The notes beneath the pieces were generated by a model, which was given only the letters and a program-made list of their open reading frames with translations, had not been told where the DNA came from and did no database searches. A DNA stretch of 64,000 nt from Mycolicibacterium stellerae (GTDB lineage: Bacteria > Actinomycetota > Actinomycetes > Mycobacteriales > Mycobacteriaceae): the NCBI RefSeq assembly GCF_003719305.1, contig NZ_RARC01000002.1, positions 1 through 64,000 of the forward strand, read 5' to 3'. Position 1 is the first letter of the stretch. Each line of letters opens with the position of its first letter. A program made the position numbers and the translations under genes. Of this stretch, positions 43,307 to 53,120 are shown piece by piece.

Positions 43307-44035
43307 CTAGCGGCAGGTGTACCCACCGTCGACCGGCAGGGACACCCCGGTGATCATCGAGGCGTCGTCACTCAACAGGAAGGCGATGGGACCGGCGATC
43401 TCGTCCTCGGTGGCCCACCGGCCGAGCGGCATCTGCGCCAGGAACGCCGGGCCGATGTCGGGGCGTCCCCAGTAATAAGCGGACATGTCCGTCATGACCA
43501 CGGTCGGATTGACGCTGTTCACTCGGATGTTGTGTTTGCCCAGTTCGAGCGCGCTCACCCGGGTGATGTTGTCCACCGCGGCCTTGGACGACCCGTAGGA
43601 GATATGTCCGGCCAGCGCCACAAGACTTGCTTGGCTCGAGACGTTGACGATCGATCCGCCACATCCGCGCTCGATCATCCCTGGCGTCACGTGCTTGATG
43701 ACCAGCAGGCTTCCCCGTGCGTTGACGCTGATGACGCTGTCGAACACCGCGATATCCGTGTCTTGGGGCGTCGCGATCTCCCCTCCGAAACCGCCGCAGT
43801 TCACCACGCCCCACAGCTCCAGCCCTGACACGGCGGCACGGACCTCGTCTTCCGAAGAGAGGTCGAACGACACGGGCGCAGCGCCGGTCTCCTCGGCTAG
43901 CTCGGCGAGTCTCATGGCGTCGCGACCGCCCGCATAGACTGTCGCACCCTGGCCGATGAGACGTCGGACGGTGGCCGCTCCGATGCCGCCGGTCGCGCCG
44001 GTGACCAACACTGCGCGCTCGCTGAAATCACCCAT
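43307..44035 (-). CDS. SDR-family oxidoreductase, carbonyl/L-xylulose reductase-like
   Basis: A 242-residue classical short-chain dehydrogenase. The cofactor motif is TGATGGIGAATVRRL (residues about 12-26), the Tyr-x3-Lys site is HISYGSSKAAVDNIT and the end is VSLPVDGGYTCR. VNCGGFG replaces the usual NNAG. GRDAMRLAELAEE after the first beta strands fits NADPH preference of the L-xylulose reductase (DCXR) group. ATG at 44035 gives a standard length; an in-frame ATG at 44077 would overlap the promoter of the divergent HAD gene. Proximity to sugar transport genes suggests polyol or ketose reduction. Confidence 0.85.
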   Translation of the reverse strand: MGDFSERAVLVTGATGGIGAATVRRLIGQGATVYAGGRDAMRLAELAEETGAAPVSFDLSSEDEVRAAVSGLELWGVVNCGGFGGEIATPQDTDIAVFDSVISVNARGSLLVIKHVTPGMIERGCGGSIVNVSSQASLVALAGHISYGSSKAAVDNITRVSALELGKHNIRVNSVNPTVVMTDMSAYYWGRPDIGPAFLAQMPLGRWATEDEIAGPIAFLLSDDASMITGVSLPVDGGYTCR

Positions 44036-44120
44036 GCGCTGCTCGCTTTCGACGTCGTTGTGAGCAGTGTCGGCCATCATCACACGCAGCGACACCGCCG
44101 GTGCCATTACCCTGCACCTC

Positions 44121-44795
44121 GTGACCATCGAGACAGTGAGCTTCGCCGTCGACGGGCTTCTGCTCGACTGCGACGGCGTGCTCGTCGACTCGCACGACGC
44201 CGCGGCCGTCGCCTGGAATCAGTGGGCGAAACGGTGGGCGCCGGGGTTCGACTTCCACCGGGACATCGAGCACGGCAGGCGGATCAGCGATCTCGTCGCT
44301 GAATTGATAAGCAACCCAAGCGATGTCGCCACCGCAGTGGCCGAACTTACACAGCACGAAATCGACTACGCCACCAATGTGGACGAGATGCCCGGCGCAC
44401 GCCAACTCCTGGACTCCTGCCCCGACGGAAGCTGGGCCGTCGTCACGTCGGGAAATCGTGCTCTTGCCACCGCCCGGATGGCATCGGCCGGGCTGCCGTC
44501 CGCGGCCGTGCTGGTCACCAGCGAGGACGTCGCGAATGGCAAACCCTTCCCGGATCCCTACGTCACCGCCGCGCAGCGACTGCATCTCGCCCCCACCCGT
44601 TGCGCGGCATTCGAGGACGCGCCCGCCGGTGTGGAGTCGGCGCGCAACGCGGGCGTCGTCACCATCATCGGCGTCGGCGCCGAAGTGGCCGCCGCGCCCG
44701 TCACGCTCGCCGTTGCCGATATGCGCGGCGTCCGGTTCGACGGCAGCCGACTCGACATCGAACGCTCGTCGATCCTGCCTCAGACCGAGGTGTAG
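44121..44795 (+). CDS. HAD-superfamily sugar/polyol phosphatase
   Basis: A 224-residue HAD hydrolase of the beta-phosphoglucomutase-like subgroup. Motif I is LLDCDGVLVDS (nucleophilic Asp), motif II WAVVTSGNRALA, and motifs III/IV are KPFPDPYVTAAQRL and AAFEDAPAGVESARNAG. An alpha-helical cap lies between I and II. GTG at 44121 is used, giving VTIETVSFAVDGLL; the longer frame would overlap the divergent SDR. Members dephosphorylate hexose, pentose or polyol phosphates. It converges on the sugar ABC transporter genes next door. Confidence 0.87.
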   Translation: MTIETVSFAVDGLLLDCDGVLVDSHDAAAVAWNQWAKRWAPGFDFHRDIEHGRRISDLVAELISNPSDVATAVAELTQHEIDYATNVDEMPGARQLLDSCPDGSWAVVTSGNRALATARMASAGLPSAAVLVTSEDVANGKPFPDPYVTAAQRLHLAPTRCAAFEDAPAGVESARNAGVVTIIGVGAEVAAAPVTLAVADMRGVRFDGSRLDIERSSILPQTEV

Positions 44796-44823
44796 GTTTC
44801 TGCGCCAGGATCGTCACGCCCGC

Positions 44824-45867
44824 TCAGCAATTCGACTTGTACGCCGCCGCGCCGCCTTCGCCGTCGAGGTTCTCCGGCGTGATGATCGTGAAGCCGGTCT
44901 GCACTTTCTTGGTGTTCTCGCCGCCATCGAGTGCCGTGACCGCCTCGTCGACACCGAACTTGCCGATGAGCCCAGGATCCTGCGCGACGAGCGCCTGGAC
45001 GGTGCCCTGCCGCAGCGCTTGGATCTGATTGGGACCGGCGTCGAAGCCGACGACCTGTACCTGGCCGCTCTTGCCCGCCTGCCGGACGCCGGTCGCCGAA
45101 CCCTCGGCTGAGAACAGATTCGTGGCGAACACGCCAACGAGATCCGGATCCTTCTGCAGCTGTGCGCCGATCAGCTGTGCGGCGGTCGCCGGATCATTGT
45201 GGCTGTATTGGACGCCGACGTATTGAAACTTGCTGTCGCCCTTGACGGCTTCCTCGAACCCCTTGGCACGGGCGTCGGTCGTCGAGACGCCGGGATCGAT
45301 ATTCATCACCATGACCTTGCCGCCCTCGGGGCGCAGCTTCTTGATCGCCTCGAAGGCCGCCCGGCCGCCGCCTTCGTTGTCACTGGCGATCTGCGACACC
45401 GCATACGACGGATCATCGGTCGTGGTGTCCACCAGGACCACCTTGATTCCGGCGGCGGCCGCCTGTTGGAGCGGCTGCTGCATGGCCTTGACGTCGGTTG
45501 GTGCGACCAGCAGCGCGTCGGGTTTGGCGGCCACGATCGAATCGAGGATGGGCTTCTGCAGCGTCGGGTCGAACTTCTGCGGCCCCTGCGTCGAGACCTT
45601 CACACCCAACTTGGCCGCCTCGTCCTGGGCACCACATTGCATCGTGATGTAGAACTGGTCGCCGGTGACTCCCTGCAGCAACGCAATGTTGTATTCCTTG
45701 CTCGCCTTTGGCGGTGCGGCCACAGTTGTCGCGGCAGCTTCCTGTGAGTTGCCGTTCGACGCCTCCCCCGCATCGGATGATTCGGGTTTCGACGACGTAC
45801 AGGAAGACAGCGCTAGTACCACGGTGCCCAACATTCCCGCGGCCAGCAGTGCGCGTTTACGGTTCAC
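44824..45867 (-). CDS. Sugar-binding lipoprotein of a CUT2-type ABC importer
   Basis: A 347-residue periplasmic-binding-type protein. GTG at 45867 has AAAGGAAC seven bases upstream. The signal peptide ends at the lipobox LALSSC, giving an anchored lipoprotein with a Ser/Ala/Thr-rich linker. The RbsB-like core shows YNIALLQGVTGDQFYITMQC, DALLVAPTDVKAMQQPLQQA and VVGFDAGPNQIQALRQGTVQ. It is the last gene of manA-ATPase-permease-binding protein, the layout of a ribose/fructose-type importer. The sugar cannot be read from sequence; fructose or mannose is favoured by manA and the FrcA-like ATPase. Confidence 0.92.
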   Translation of the reverse strand: MNRKRALLAAGMLGTVVLALSSCTSSKPESSDAGEASNGNSQEAAATTVAAPPKASKEYNIALLQGVTGDQFYITMQCGAQDEAAKLGVKVSTQGPQKFDPTLQKPILDSIVAAKPDALLVAPTDVKAMQQPLQQAAAAGIKVVLVDTTTDDPSYAVSQIASDNEGGGRAAFEAIKKLRPEGGKVMVMNIDPGVSTTDARAKGFEEAVKGDSKFQYVGVQYSHNDPATAAQLIGAQLQKDPDLVGVFATNLFSAEGSATGVRQAGKSGQVQVVGFDAGPNQIQALRQGTVQALVAQDPGLIGKFGVDEAVTALDGGENTKKVQTGFTIITPENLDGEGGAAAYKSNC

Positions 45868-45878
45868 TGGCGTTCCTT

Positions 45879-46949
45879 TCATTGCGACTTTCTGCGTTTG
45901 AACAAGCTTCTGGAGCGCGCACCTCGCAGCGCTGCCGCGCGCCGGGACTGATCGACATAGACGGCGGCGATCAGCACCGTGCCGACCGCGACACCCTGCC
46001 AGAACGGCTGTACACCGATGATGACGAACCCGGACTGCAGGACCGCGGGGATGAACAGGCCGACGACGGTGCCGAAGATGCTGCCTTCACCACCGAAGAT
46101 GGACGTGCCTCCGATCACCACGGCGGCGATCACGTTGAGGTTGGTCAGCGACTGCCCGGCGATCGTGGTGGTGCCGAACTGGGCGAGGGTGAGAATCGCA
46201 CCGATGCCTGCCAGCGTGCCGGCGAACGTGTAGACGAGCACCAGGTGCCGCGTCACCTTGATGCCGGTGCGGCGCGCCGCCTCCTCGTTCGAGCCGATCG
46301 CGTAGGTGTACCTGCCGAACCTGGTCTTGTGCAGCAGGATTCCACCGATCACCACGACCACCAGGGCCACGAACGGCAGGCCGGGAATGCCCAATACCTT
46401 TGTGTAGACGCTGAAATCGGTGAGCTCGCTGGGCACGGACCGGATGTCGATGCCGCCGGTGAGCACCTGAGCCAGACCGAGCGCGACCGAGAGAGTGCCG
46501 AGGGTGACGATCAGCGCGGGCACCCTGGCCACCGCCACCAACACTCCGTTCACGATGCCCCACGCCATACCGCCCACGATGGCGGCAACCAAGCCGACGG
46601 CCGCCACCCCGGGACCCGTGCCACCCATCGCCTCCATCACCTTTGCCGACACCACCGACGCGAATACCAGCACCGAGCCGACCGAAAGGTCGATGCCCGA
46701 GGTGATGATCACGAACGTCATGCCGACGCCGAGCACGGCCCACACCGCGACGTTCTGGGAGATCAACGAGAAGTTCCCGGCGGACAGGAAGCGGTCCCCG
46801 GCGAGGACCGCGAAGCACAGGCAGATGACGATCAGGACGCCGAGAATCCAGAATGCCTGAAGACCTGCAACGCGTTTGAGGAACGAACTTGACGGGTCCA
46901 TGTCGGGGGCCTCTGCGGAGACCGCTGTCGAACCGGCGACGGTGTTCAT
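45879..46949 (-). CDS. CUT2-type sugar ABC transporter permease (RbsC/FrcC-like)
   Basis: A 356-residue inner-membrane protein with 8-10 spans. The RbsC-family core is clear: ITSGIDLSVGSVLVFASVV, PALIVTLGTLSVALGLAQVL, YAIGSNEEAARRTGIKV (the cytosolic EAA-like loop that contacts the ATPase) and VIAAVVIGGTSIFGGEGSIF. It starts 16 bases after the ATPase stop and ends 11 bases before the binding-protein start, so the three are one transcription unit. Confidence 0.94.
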   Translation of the reverse strand: MNTVAGSTAVSAEAPDMDPSSSFLKRVAGLQAFWILGVLIVICLCFAVLAGDRFLSAGNFSLISQNVAVWAVLGVGMTFVIITSGIDLSVGSVLVFASVVSAKVMEAMGGTGPGVAAVGLVAAIVGGMAWGIVNGVLVAVARVPALIVTLGTLSVALGLAQVLTGGIDIRSVPSELTDFSVYTKVLGIPGLPFVALVVVVIGGILLHKTRFGRYTYAIGSNEEAARRTGIKVTRHLVLVYTFAGTLAGIGAILTLAQFGTTTIAGQSLTNLNVIAAVVIGGTSIFGGEGSIFGTVVGLFIPAVLQSGFVIIGVQPFWQGVAVGTVLIAAVYVDQSRRAAALRGARSRSLFKRRKSQ

Positions 46950-46965
46950 GCTTCTCGCTCGAAAC

Positions 46966-47730
46966 TCATGCGACGTCTTCCCGTGAATCCAGCGCCCCCG
47001 TCATCGCGCCGACGAGCTCCTCGACAGTGGTCTCGCGGCCAGGGAAAGTGGCGACGCGCCTACCGAGACGCAACACCTGGATACGGTCACACACATCGAG
47101 CACGTGCGGCATCGAATGGCTGACGAACACCACTGCTATACCCTTGTCCCGCACCCGTTTGACCGACTCGAGCACGTTCTTGGTCTGCACGACTCCCAGC
47201 GCCGCGGTCGGCTCGTCGAGAATCAGCACCTTGTTCGCCCACGCCATCGCCCTGGCTATGGCGATCCCCTGCCGCTGGCCGCCCGACATCGAACGAACCG
47301 GTGCGGCAAGCGAATTCACTGTCGCCCCCAGTTGGGCGAATGATTCCTTCGCGCGGCGGCGCATCTCCTTCTCGTCCATGAACCCGAGATGTCCGAGAAG
47401 GCCTTTCCGGGAAATCTCTCTGCCGAGAAAGACATTCTGGACTGGGTTGAGGTGTGGCGCGAGGGCCAGATCCTGATAGACGACTTCGATGCCGAGTTCT
47501 TCGGCGTGCCGCGGGCCGGACAGCCGGACCCGGTCACCGTCGAAGTAGATCTCACCTTCGTCCAGGTCGAGGTTGCCCGACATCGCCTTGATGAGTGTCG
47601 ACTTGCCCGCCCCGTTGTCGCCGATCAGGCCGACGATCTCGCCGGGTTGCACGTCGAAGTCGGCGCCGTCGAGCGCCCGGACATGGCCGAAGCTGCGCGA
47701 AAGGCCACGCGCCTCCAGAAGTGCGGTCAT
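46966..47730 (-). CDS. Sugar ABC transporter ATP-binding protein, single-domain FrcA type
   Basis: A 254-residue ATPase. Walker A is GDNGAGKSTLIKAMSG, the signature is MSGGQRQGIAIARAMAW and Walker B is VLILDEPTAAL. Ribose-type importers usually carry a double-length RbsA ATPase; a single 250-260 residue cassette is the mark of the fructose transporter FrcBCA. Its ATG overlaps the manA stop as ATGA. The substrate call rests on this architecture and on manA, and remains inference. Confidence 0.94.
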   Translation of the reverse strand: MTALLEARGLSRSFGHVRALDGADFDVQPGEIVGLIGDNGAGKSTLIKAMSGNLDLDEGEIYFDGDRVRLSGPRHAEELGIEVVYQDLALAPHLNPVQNVFLGREISRKGLLGHLGFMDEKEMRRRAKESFAQLGATVNSLAAPVRSMSGGQRQGIAIARAMAWANKVLILDEPTAALGVVQTKNVLESVKRVRDKGIAVVFVSHSMPHVLDVCDRIQVLRLGRRVATFPGRETTVEELVGAMTGALDSREDVA

Positions 47731-48782
47731 GGCGCGCCCTCCCGTGCGTTAGGTGCCTGCGGTGGCGGCCAGGATTCGCCAGGCCTGCAGACGAGCAGTC
47801 GTACCTCGCCGTCGACGTGCCAGTCGCCTGCGACCGACGGCACGACCACCGTGTTGCCCGCCCTCACCACGATGGGGTCGCCGTCGGCGGACCGAACCGT
47901 CCCCTCGCCGGAAAGCACCACCGCGACGGCGAAACCCGCGGGGACGTCGGCCCGCGCTGTGAGCACCTCCATCCGGAAGTACTCCGCCGCCGCATCGGGC
48001 AGGACGTCAGTCAGGCCCGCCGTCTCGGCGCGGGTGTGGCGCGTCAGTCCGCCGACGTCGGCGAGTGCCTCGACGTCGACGGCCGACAGCGCGACATCGC
48101 GGTCGAGGCCGAGGAAGATCTCGTCGTCGGATGCGGCGGTGTTGACCCGCTCCAACAGGATCGACTGATCGGTCGGTTCCTGCGCCTCGATGAGCAAAAC
48201 GCCCTGTCCGATGGCGTGCGGCGTGCCGCCCGGCACCAGCACCCCGTCGCCCGGTCGCACCGGGATCCGATTCATCAACGCCAGCATCGCCTCGGTGTCC
48301 TGCGTGTCGACCAGGCTCGAGAGCCGTTCGGGCGCAACCTCTTCGCGCCACCCGACCCAGACCGTCGCATCGCCGGCGGCCTGCAGGATGTACCACGCCT
48401 CGGTTTTTCCGTACGGACATCCGAGATGACGGCACGCGAACTCCCTGGTGGGGTGCACATGTACGGGCAGCCGTTGCCCGGCGTCCAGCAGCTTCACCAG
48501 CACACCGGTGTCACCGGGCTCGCCGTCGTCGCGGCCGAGCCAACCGACGGGATCGCGGGCGATCGCGTCGCGTAACAGCTCTCCAGACGCCATCGGGGCC
48601 GGGCCGAGGTCGGGTTCGCCGAACCGGGCGACCGTGGCGCCGATCCACTCCTCGGGAGAGGACTCCCCTACCGGCGGAAGGCCGCGCCACGCGGCCAAGG
48701 CGGGGCCGCCCGCGTACCAGTGCGGAACCACATTCGGAGGCAGGAGTTGCGGTTGCGCGGACACTCGTTCGGCGCCTCCCAT
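47727..48782 (-). CDS. manA: Class I mannose-6-phosphate isomerase
   Basis: A 351-residue cupin isomerase that interconverts mannose-6-phosphate and fructose-6-phosphate. The metal site is in RLPVHVHPTREFACRH and GKTEAWYILQA, and GVLVPGGTPHAIGQGVLLIE is the second conserved block. It starts the importer operon: its stop overlaps the ATPase start as ATGA. The promoter region ahead of it holds two LacI-type operators and is shared with the divergent LacI gene. This suggests a locus for import of mannose, fructose or a derivative. Confidence 0.92.
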   Translation of the reverse strand: MGGAERVSAQPQLLPPNVVPHWYAGGPALAAWRGLPPVGESSPEEWIGATVARFGEPDLGPAPMASGELLRDAIARDPVGWLGRDDGEPGDTGVLVKLLDAGQRLPVHVHPTREFACRHLGCPYGKTEAWYILQAAGDATVWVGWREEVAPERLSSLVDTQDTEAMLALMNRIPVRPGDGVLVPGGTPHAIGQGVLLIEAQEPTDQSILLERVNTAASDDEIFLGLDRDVALSAVDVEALADVGGLTRHTRAETAGLTDVLPDAAAEYFRMEVLTARADVPAGFAVAVVLSGEGTVRSADGDPIVVRAGNTVVVPSVAGDWHVDGEVRLLVCRPGESWPPPQAPNAREGAP

Positions 48783-48845
48783 CTGTGTTACCTACGTCAC
48801 GCTCGCTCTCGGCCTGTGCCGGACAGTACGCCACCTTCGCGACTA

Positions 48846-48859
48846 TGTCACCGGTGTCA
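48846..48859. promoter_or_regulatory. LacI-family operator 1 upstream of manA
   Basis: TGTCACCGGTGTCA is a pseudo-palindrome with a CG centre, typical of LacI-family operators. It lies 63 bases upstream of the manA ATG and matches operator 2, read on the other strand, at 13 of 14 positions. Confidence 0.72.
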
Positions 48860-48881
48860 GAAGAAATCGCAGTCAGCGGTA

Positions 48882-48895
48882 TGACATCGGTGACA
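48882..48895. promoter_or_regulatory. LacI-family operator 2 upstream of lacI-type gene
   Basis: TGACATCGGTGACA, extended to the 18-base TATGACATCGGTGACATA, is the inverted counterpart of operator 1, with centres 36 bases apart. It lies 34 bases upstream of the LacI-type start, so autoregulation is likely. Confidence 0.72.
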
Positions 48896-48929
48896 TACTG
48901 ACCGCTGATCGCACGAGGAGGACCGGTCG

Positions 48930-49934
48930 ATGACCACGATGCGCGATGTCGCCCACCGCGCAGGCGTCAGCGCAAAGACCGTCTCGCGGGTGGTCAACAA
49001 CGACCGCTATGTGTCCGCCGATGTGCGCGAGCGCGTCGAGGCTGCGATCGAGGAATTGCAGTATGTCCCCAACATGCTGGCCGTCACGTTCCGTGCAGGA
49101 CGAGACGCCGCCATCGGCGTCGCCGTTCCCGGTGTGGCAGATCCCTTCTTCGCCAGCATCATCGACGCGGTCGAGCGCGAGGCCAGCAAGCGCGACGTCG
49201 CAGTCATCCTGACCACCGTGGGCTGGGAACCCTCCCACGAGCAGCGGTCCATCGAAGCGGTGTTGAAGCGGCAGGTAGCCGGCATGATCATCTGCCCCGT
49301 CGGCCGCGACATGTCCTACCTGCGGCCATGGCAGAAACGCGCACCGCTGGTGTTCGTCGACCGGGAACCAGGGAAACTGAACGCGGATGCGGTGGTCCAG
49401 GACGATGTGGGCGGCGGACGCGACGCGACGCGCCACCTCATCGCGCACGGCCACCGCAGCATCGCGTTCATGGGCGACGACACCTACACGGGTGTGCTGC
49501 GATTGAAGGGCTGGCGGGAGGCGCTGGACGAGGCAGGCCTGGCGCACGACCACGTCCACGTCGGCGAGCACGACGTGGAGACGTTGACGGCCGCGATGCG
49601 CCGGGTGCTGGCCGCCCCGGACCCGCCGAGCGCGGTGTTCTCCTCCAATGCCCGCTTCACCATCGCATTGATCTCGGCCCTGCAGAGGTTGCGCCGCAAA
49701 GACATCGGGTTGATCGGTTTCGGCGACTTCCCCACTGCAGCGGCACTCAAGCCCGCGATCACCGTGATCCACCAGGACGGTGACGCCATGGGGCGATTCG
49801 CGGCCGATCGCCTGTTCGCCCGGCTCGACGAGCCCGACCGGCGGCTGCGACGGCGAACCGTGTTACCGGTGTCGCTGGTGACGCGCGCATCGTGTGCGAT
49901 GCCCGGCGAGAAGGTGCGTGGCGGGCACGGCTAA
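48930..49934 (+). CDS. LacI-family transcriptional regulator
   Basis: A 334-residue repressor. The helix-turn-helix [20 protein letters not shown] and hinge helix [13 protein letters not shown] are at the N-terminus. The periplasmic-binding-type effector domain follows ([40 protein letters not shown]). GAGGAGG precedes the ATG. Two near-identical operators lie between it and divergent manA, so it very likely controls the manA-ABC importer operon and itself. Its stop overlaps the convergent cobQ stop by four bases. Confidence 0.93.
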   Translation: MTTMRDVAHRAGVSAKTVSRVVNNDRYVSADVRERVEAAIEELQYVPNMLAVTFRAGRDAAIGVAVPGVADPFFASIIDAVEREASKRDVAVILTTVGWEPSHEQRSIEAVLKRQVAGMIICPVGRDMSYLRPWQKRAPLVFVDREPGKLNADAVVQDDVGGGRDATRHLIAHGHRSIAFMGDDTYTGVLRLKGWREALDEAGLAHDHVHVGEHDVETLTAAMRRVLAAPDPPSAVFSSNARFTIALISALQRLRRKDIGLIGFGDFPTAAALKPAITVIHQDGDAMGRFAADRLFARLDEPDRRLRRRTVLPVSLVTRASCAMPGEKVRGGHG

Positions 49935-51412
49935 ACCGAGGTGACGATGGTCGGCCGCTGGGGCGGTGGCGTCTCAAGCAGCCCGAGGATCGCGTCGATG
50001 TCGGTGTGGGCGGCCAACAGGTCGGCCATCAGGTCCAGTTGGGCATCGCGTCGCGCCGACACATCGACGTCATCGGCGACGACGAATCCGTGCCGCCCCG
50101 CGGCCGCGGCGGCGTCGGCGAGCCAGCGGCGCCGCACGTCGTCGTTGTCGAACAGGCCGTGCCAGTGCGTGCCGTAGACCGCGTCCCGCCGCAGTCCCAC
50201 GCCGAGCCAGTCGTCGTCGACCGATCGTGACACCTGGCCGTGGTGGATCTCGTAGCCGTAGAGCGGCGCCGCGTGTCGGCGAAGCGTCTTTTCGGGGGCG
50301 AACACGATGTCGGCGTCGAGCAGACCGAGGCCGCCGACCCCACCCGCACCCGACTCGACGGCGTCGTCGATGCGGCGGCACAGCATCTGGAAGCCACCGC
50401 AGATACCCAGCACGGGCCGCCCGGACCGGGCATGCGCGGCGATCCCGTCGGCCAGGCCGCGGTCGCGAAGCCAGGTCAGGTCGGCGACCGTCGCCTTGCT
50501 GCCGGGGATGACGACGACGTCGGCGTCGGGCAGGTCGGCGGGGTCGGTCACCCAGCGCACCAGCACGCCGGGCTCGCAGGCCAGCGCCTCGACGTCGGTG
50601 GAGTTGGAGATGCGGGGCAACCGGATCGCGGCCACCCTCAGCCACTGCTCGCCGATCGGCTGTTGTGGCTGCCCGACGACGCGATGGGCCTGCACCGACA
50701 CCGAGTCCTCCGCGTCGAGCCAGAACCCGTCGTCGAAGGGCACGACGCCGTAGGTGGGCCGCCCGGTCAGGTGTTCCAGCTGTACCAGCCCGGGCGCAAG
50801 CAGGGCCGGATCGCCGCGAAACTTGTTGACCACGAAACCGGCGATGAGCGCCTGGTCCTCCGGCGCGAGGATCGCAACCGTGCCGAACAAGTGGGCGAGC
50901 AGCCCGCCGCGGTCGATGTCGCCGACCAGGACGACGGGCAGGTTTGCCGCACGCGCCAACCCCATGTTGGCCAGATCGGTTGCGCGCAGGTTGATCTCGG
51001 CGGGTGACCCGGCACCCTCGCAGATGACCGCGTCGAAATCGGCTTGCAGCGATCTCAATTCATCGGATACCACCGCGGCAAGCATGTCGCGGTGTTTGAA
51101 GTAATCGCCCGCGGACACAGAGCCCGCGACATGACCGCGCACCACCAACTGGGACGTGCGGTCGCTTCCCGGCTTCAACAGGATCGGGTTGAACCGGACA
51201 CTTGGCGAAAGGCCCGCCGCGCGCGCCTGCATCGCCTGCGCCCGGCCGATCTCCCCGCCCTCGACGGTGACGGCCGAGTTGTTCGACATGTTCTGCGCCT
51301 TGAACGGCGCAACCGCAATGCCCTTGCGCGCCAGCAGCCGGCACAACCCGGCGACCACCATGGACTTTCCGGCGTCGGAGGTGGTGCCTGCGATCAGCAA
51401 CGCCCCGCTCAC
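49931..51412 (-). CDS. cobQ: Cobyric acid synthase CobQ
   Basis: A 493-residue glutamine-dependent amidotransferase that amidates the b, d, e and g side chains of adenosylcobyrinic acid diamide. The ATP-binding N-terminus [20 protein letters not shown] lacks a canonical P-loop Thr, as usual for Cob[11 protein letters not shown] is the substrate motif. The C-terminal amidotransferase Cys is in [10 protein letters not shown] and the His block is [12 protein letters not shown]. In M. tuberculosis cobQ lies elsewhere, so its place beside map is a rearrangement relative to that genome. Confidence 0.95.
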   Translation of the reverse strand: MSGALLIAGTTSDAGKSMVVAGLCRLLARKGIAVAPFKAQNMSNNSAVTVEGGEIGRAQAMQARAAGLSPSVRFNPILLKPGSDRTSQLVVRGHVAGSVSAGDYFKHRDMLAAVVSDELRSLQADFDAVICEGAGSPAEINLRATDLANMGLARAANLPVVLVGDIDRGGLLAHLFGTVAILAPEDQALIAGFVVNKFRGDPALLAPGLVQLEHLTGRPTYGVVPFDDGFWLDAEDSVSVQAHRVVGQPQQPIGEQWLRVAAIRLPRISNSTDVEALACEPGVLVRWVTDPADLPDADVVVIPGSKATVADLTWLRDRGLADGIAAHARSGRPVLGICGGFQMLCRRIDDAVESGAGGVGGLGLLDADIVFAPEKTLRRHAAPLYGYEIHHGQVSRSVDDDWLGVGLRRDAVYGTHWHGLFDNDDVRRRWLADAAAAAGRHGFVVADDVDVSARRDAQLDLMADLLAAHTDIDAILGLLETPPPQRPTIVTSV

Positions 51413-51428
51413 GGGGTCACCTTTTCAG

Positions 51429-51490
51429 CGCGAGCAGACGCAAATGTCCCCAATTTCGCGGCCCGAGGGGTACTTTTGCGTCTGCTCGCG
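51429..51490. repeat. Dispersed inverted repeat, GCGAGCAGACGCAAAAG type, copy 2
   Basis: Arms 51429-51447 and 51472-51490 carry the same 19-base sequence as copy 1 at 3471-3532, with one mismatch between arms and a 24-base loop of unrelated sequence. It lies between the map stop and the cobQ start, both on the minus strand. Confidence 0.85.
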
Positions 51491-51499
51491 GGAGAAATC

Positions 51500-52357
51500 T
51501 CACAGCTGGGTCAGGATCTCGGCGCCGTCGTCGGTGACCACCAGCGTGTGCTCGAACTGCGCGGTCCACTTGCCGTCGGTGTTGACGACGGTCCAGTCGT
51601 CGTCCCAGATCTCGTAGTCCAGCGCACCGAGGTTGATCATCGGCTCGATGGTGAACGTCATGCCCGGCTCGATGATGGTCTCGACGGCGGGCTGGTCGTA
51701 GTGCAGCACCACAAGACCGTTGTGGAACGTGGTGCCGATGCCGTGCCCGGTGAAGTCGCGAACGACGTTGTAGCCGAAGCGGTTTGCATACGATTCGATG
51801 ACCCGCCCGACGACCGACAGCGCGCGGCCCGGTCGGACGGCCTTGATCGCCCGAATCGTCGCTTCGTGCGTGCGCTCGACGAGCAGCCGATGTTCCTCGG
51901 ACACGTCGCCTGCGAGAAACGTCGCGTTGGTGTCGCCGTGCACACCGCCGATGTAGGCGGTGACGTCGATGTTGACGATGTCGCCGTCCTCGACGACGGT
52001 CGAATCCGGGATGCCGTGGCAGATGACCTCGTTCAGCGAAGTGCAGCAGGACTTCGGGTAACCCTTGTAGCCCAGCGTCGACGGGTAGGCGCCGTGGTCG
52101 ACCATGAACTCGTGTGCGATCCGGTCGAGCTCGTCGGTCGTGACTCCCGGCGCGACGGCCTTACCGGCCTCGGCGAGTGCACCAGCCGCGATCCGACCGG
52201 CAACCCGCATCTTGTCGATCACCTCGGGCGTCTGCACCCACGGTTCTGTGCCCTCCCTGGCCGTCGGCTTCCATACGTACTCGGGACGCTCGATCGAATT
52301 GGGCACCGGAAGGGTCGGCGACACCACGCCGGGGCGAAGTGCGGTGCGAACAGGCAT
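51500..52357 (-). CDS. map: Methionine aminopeptidase, type I
   Basis: A 285-residue metallopeptidase that removes initiator Met. The metal ligands are visible: two Asp in [19 protein letters not shown], His in [11 protein letters not shown], Glu in [11 protein letters not shown] and Glu in AQFEHTLVV. An N-terminal extension of about 40 residues ([16 protein letters not shown]) is the SH3-contacting segment of the mycobacterial MapB type (MetAP1c). Length and start match Rv2861c. Confidence 0.96.
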   Translation of the reverse strand: MPVRTALRPGVVSPTLPVPNSIERPEYVWKPTAREGTEPWVQTPEVIDKMRVAGRIAAGALAEAGKAVAPGVTTDELDRIAHEFMVDHGAYPSTLGYKGYPKSCCTSLNEVICHGIPDSTVVEDGDIVNIDVTAYIGGVHGDTNATFLAGDVSEEHRLLVERTHEATIRAIKAVRPGRALSVVGRVIESYANRFGYNVVRDFTGHGIGTTFHNGLVVLHYDQPAVETIIEPGMTFTIEPMINLGALDYEIWDDDWTVVNTDGKWTAQFEHTLVVTDDGAEILTQL

Positions 52358-52380
52358 GACACCAGAGTAGTCGGTCGCGG

Positions 52381-52965
52381 CTAGCGGCGATCGCGGCCGA
52401 ACAAGGTCTTGCGTGGCCCGCGGATGTCGACCGAGCCGCAGACCACCTTCCCGGTGAGCACGACGTGGGGCGTGCCTTCCGCGGGCGCGTCCTTGCGGTG
52501 GTCGTGGGCGCTGCCGACGACGACCTCGACGTCATCGATGGACGCGCTGGCCCCCTCCGGCAGCCGGAGATCCAGCCCGCCGAACTTCATGTCGAGCTCG
52601 ATGATGACCATCGGACCCGCGAAGCGCGCCCCGGTCAGGTCGAGGTCGACGGAGCCCATCCGGCGATACAGCGCCAGCCGGGTCGGCACCGTCCACTCGC
52701 CCTGACGTTTCAACGAGCCCATCACGCCGCGCAGCTCGACCCGGTCGGTCGCCGACGTGACGATCGCGCCGGGTCCGGGCAGGTCGTCGACCAGGGTGTC
52801 GAGATCGGTGCGCAGCCGCGCCTGCGACACCATCGCGGAGCGCTCCTCGAACTCGTCGATGTCGATCAGGCCAAGGGCGACGGCGTTGTGCAGGCGGCGC
52901 AGCGTTCCGTTGCGGTCTGCGTCGGAAACGCGCAGCGCCGCGGGTTGCTCGTTGATACCGGTCAT
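52381..52965 (-). CDS. DUF1707 domain protein with LiaF-like C-terminus
   Basis: A 194-residue protein. The DUF1707 domain covers residues 10-60, with [20 protein letters not shown] and [20 protein letters not shown]. The second half ([51 protein letters not shown]) resembles the beta-helical repeats of LiaF/DUF2154 cell-envelope sensors. No membrane span or signal peptide is visible. ATG at 52965 after GGAATGG is preferred over upstream starts. It corresponds in position to Rv2862c. Confidence 0.82.
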   Translation of the reverse strand: MTGINEQPAALRVSDADRNGTLRRLHNAVALGLIDIDEFEERSAMVSQARLRTDLDTLVDDLPGPGAIVTSATDRVELRGVMGSLKRQGEWTVPTRLALYRRMGSVDLDLTGARFAGPMVIIELDMKFGGLDLRLPEGASASIDDVEVVVGSAHDHRKDAPAEGTPHVVLTGKVVCGSVDIRGPRKTLFGRDRR

Positions 52966-53120
52966 GGCCATTCCAAAATACCGCCGCTGCCCTCTTCGTG
53001 AATTAAGCATCCCCGGGTCGGATGTTTGCGCGTTTACGCTGATGTTTCCACCGCAGCGAGCGCCGGATGCTGGCTAGCATGAGCGAAACGCAGTGGAGCG
53101 ACCTGGTAGTAGGCGGGGTC

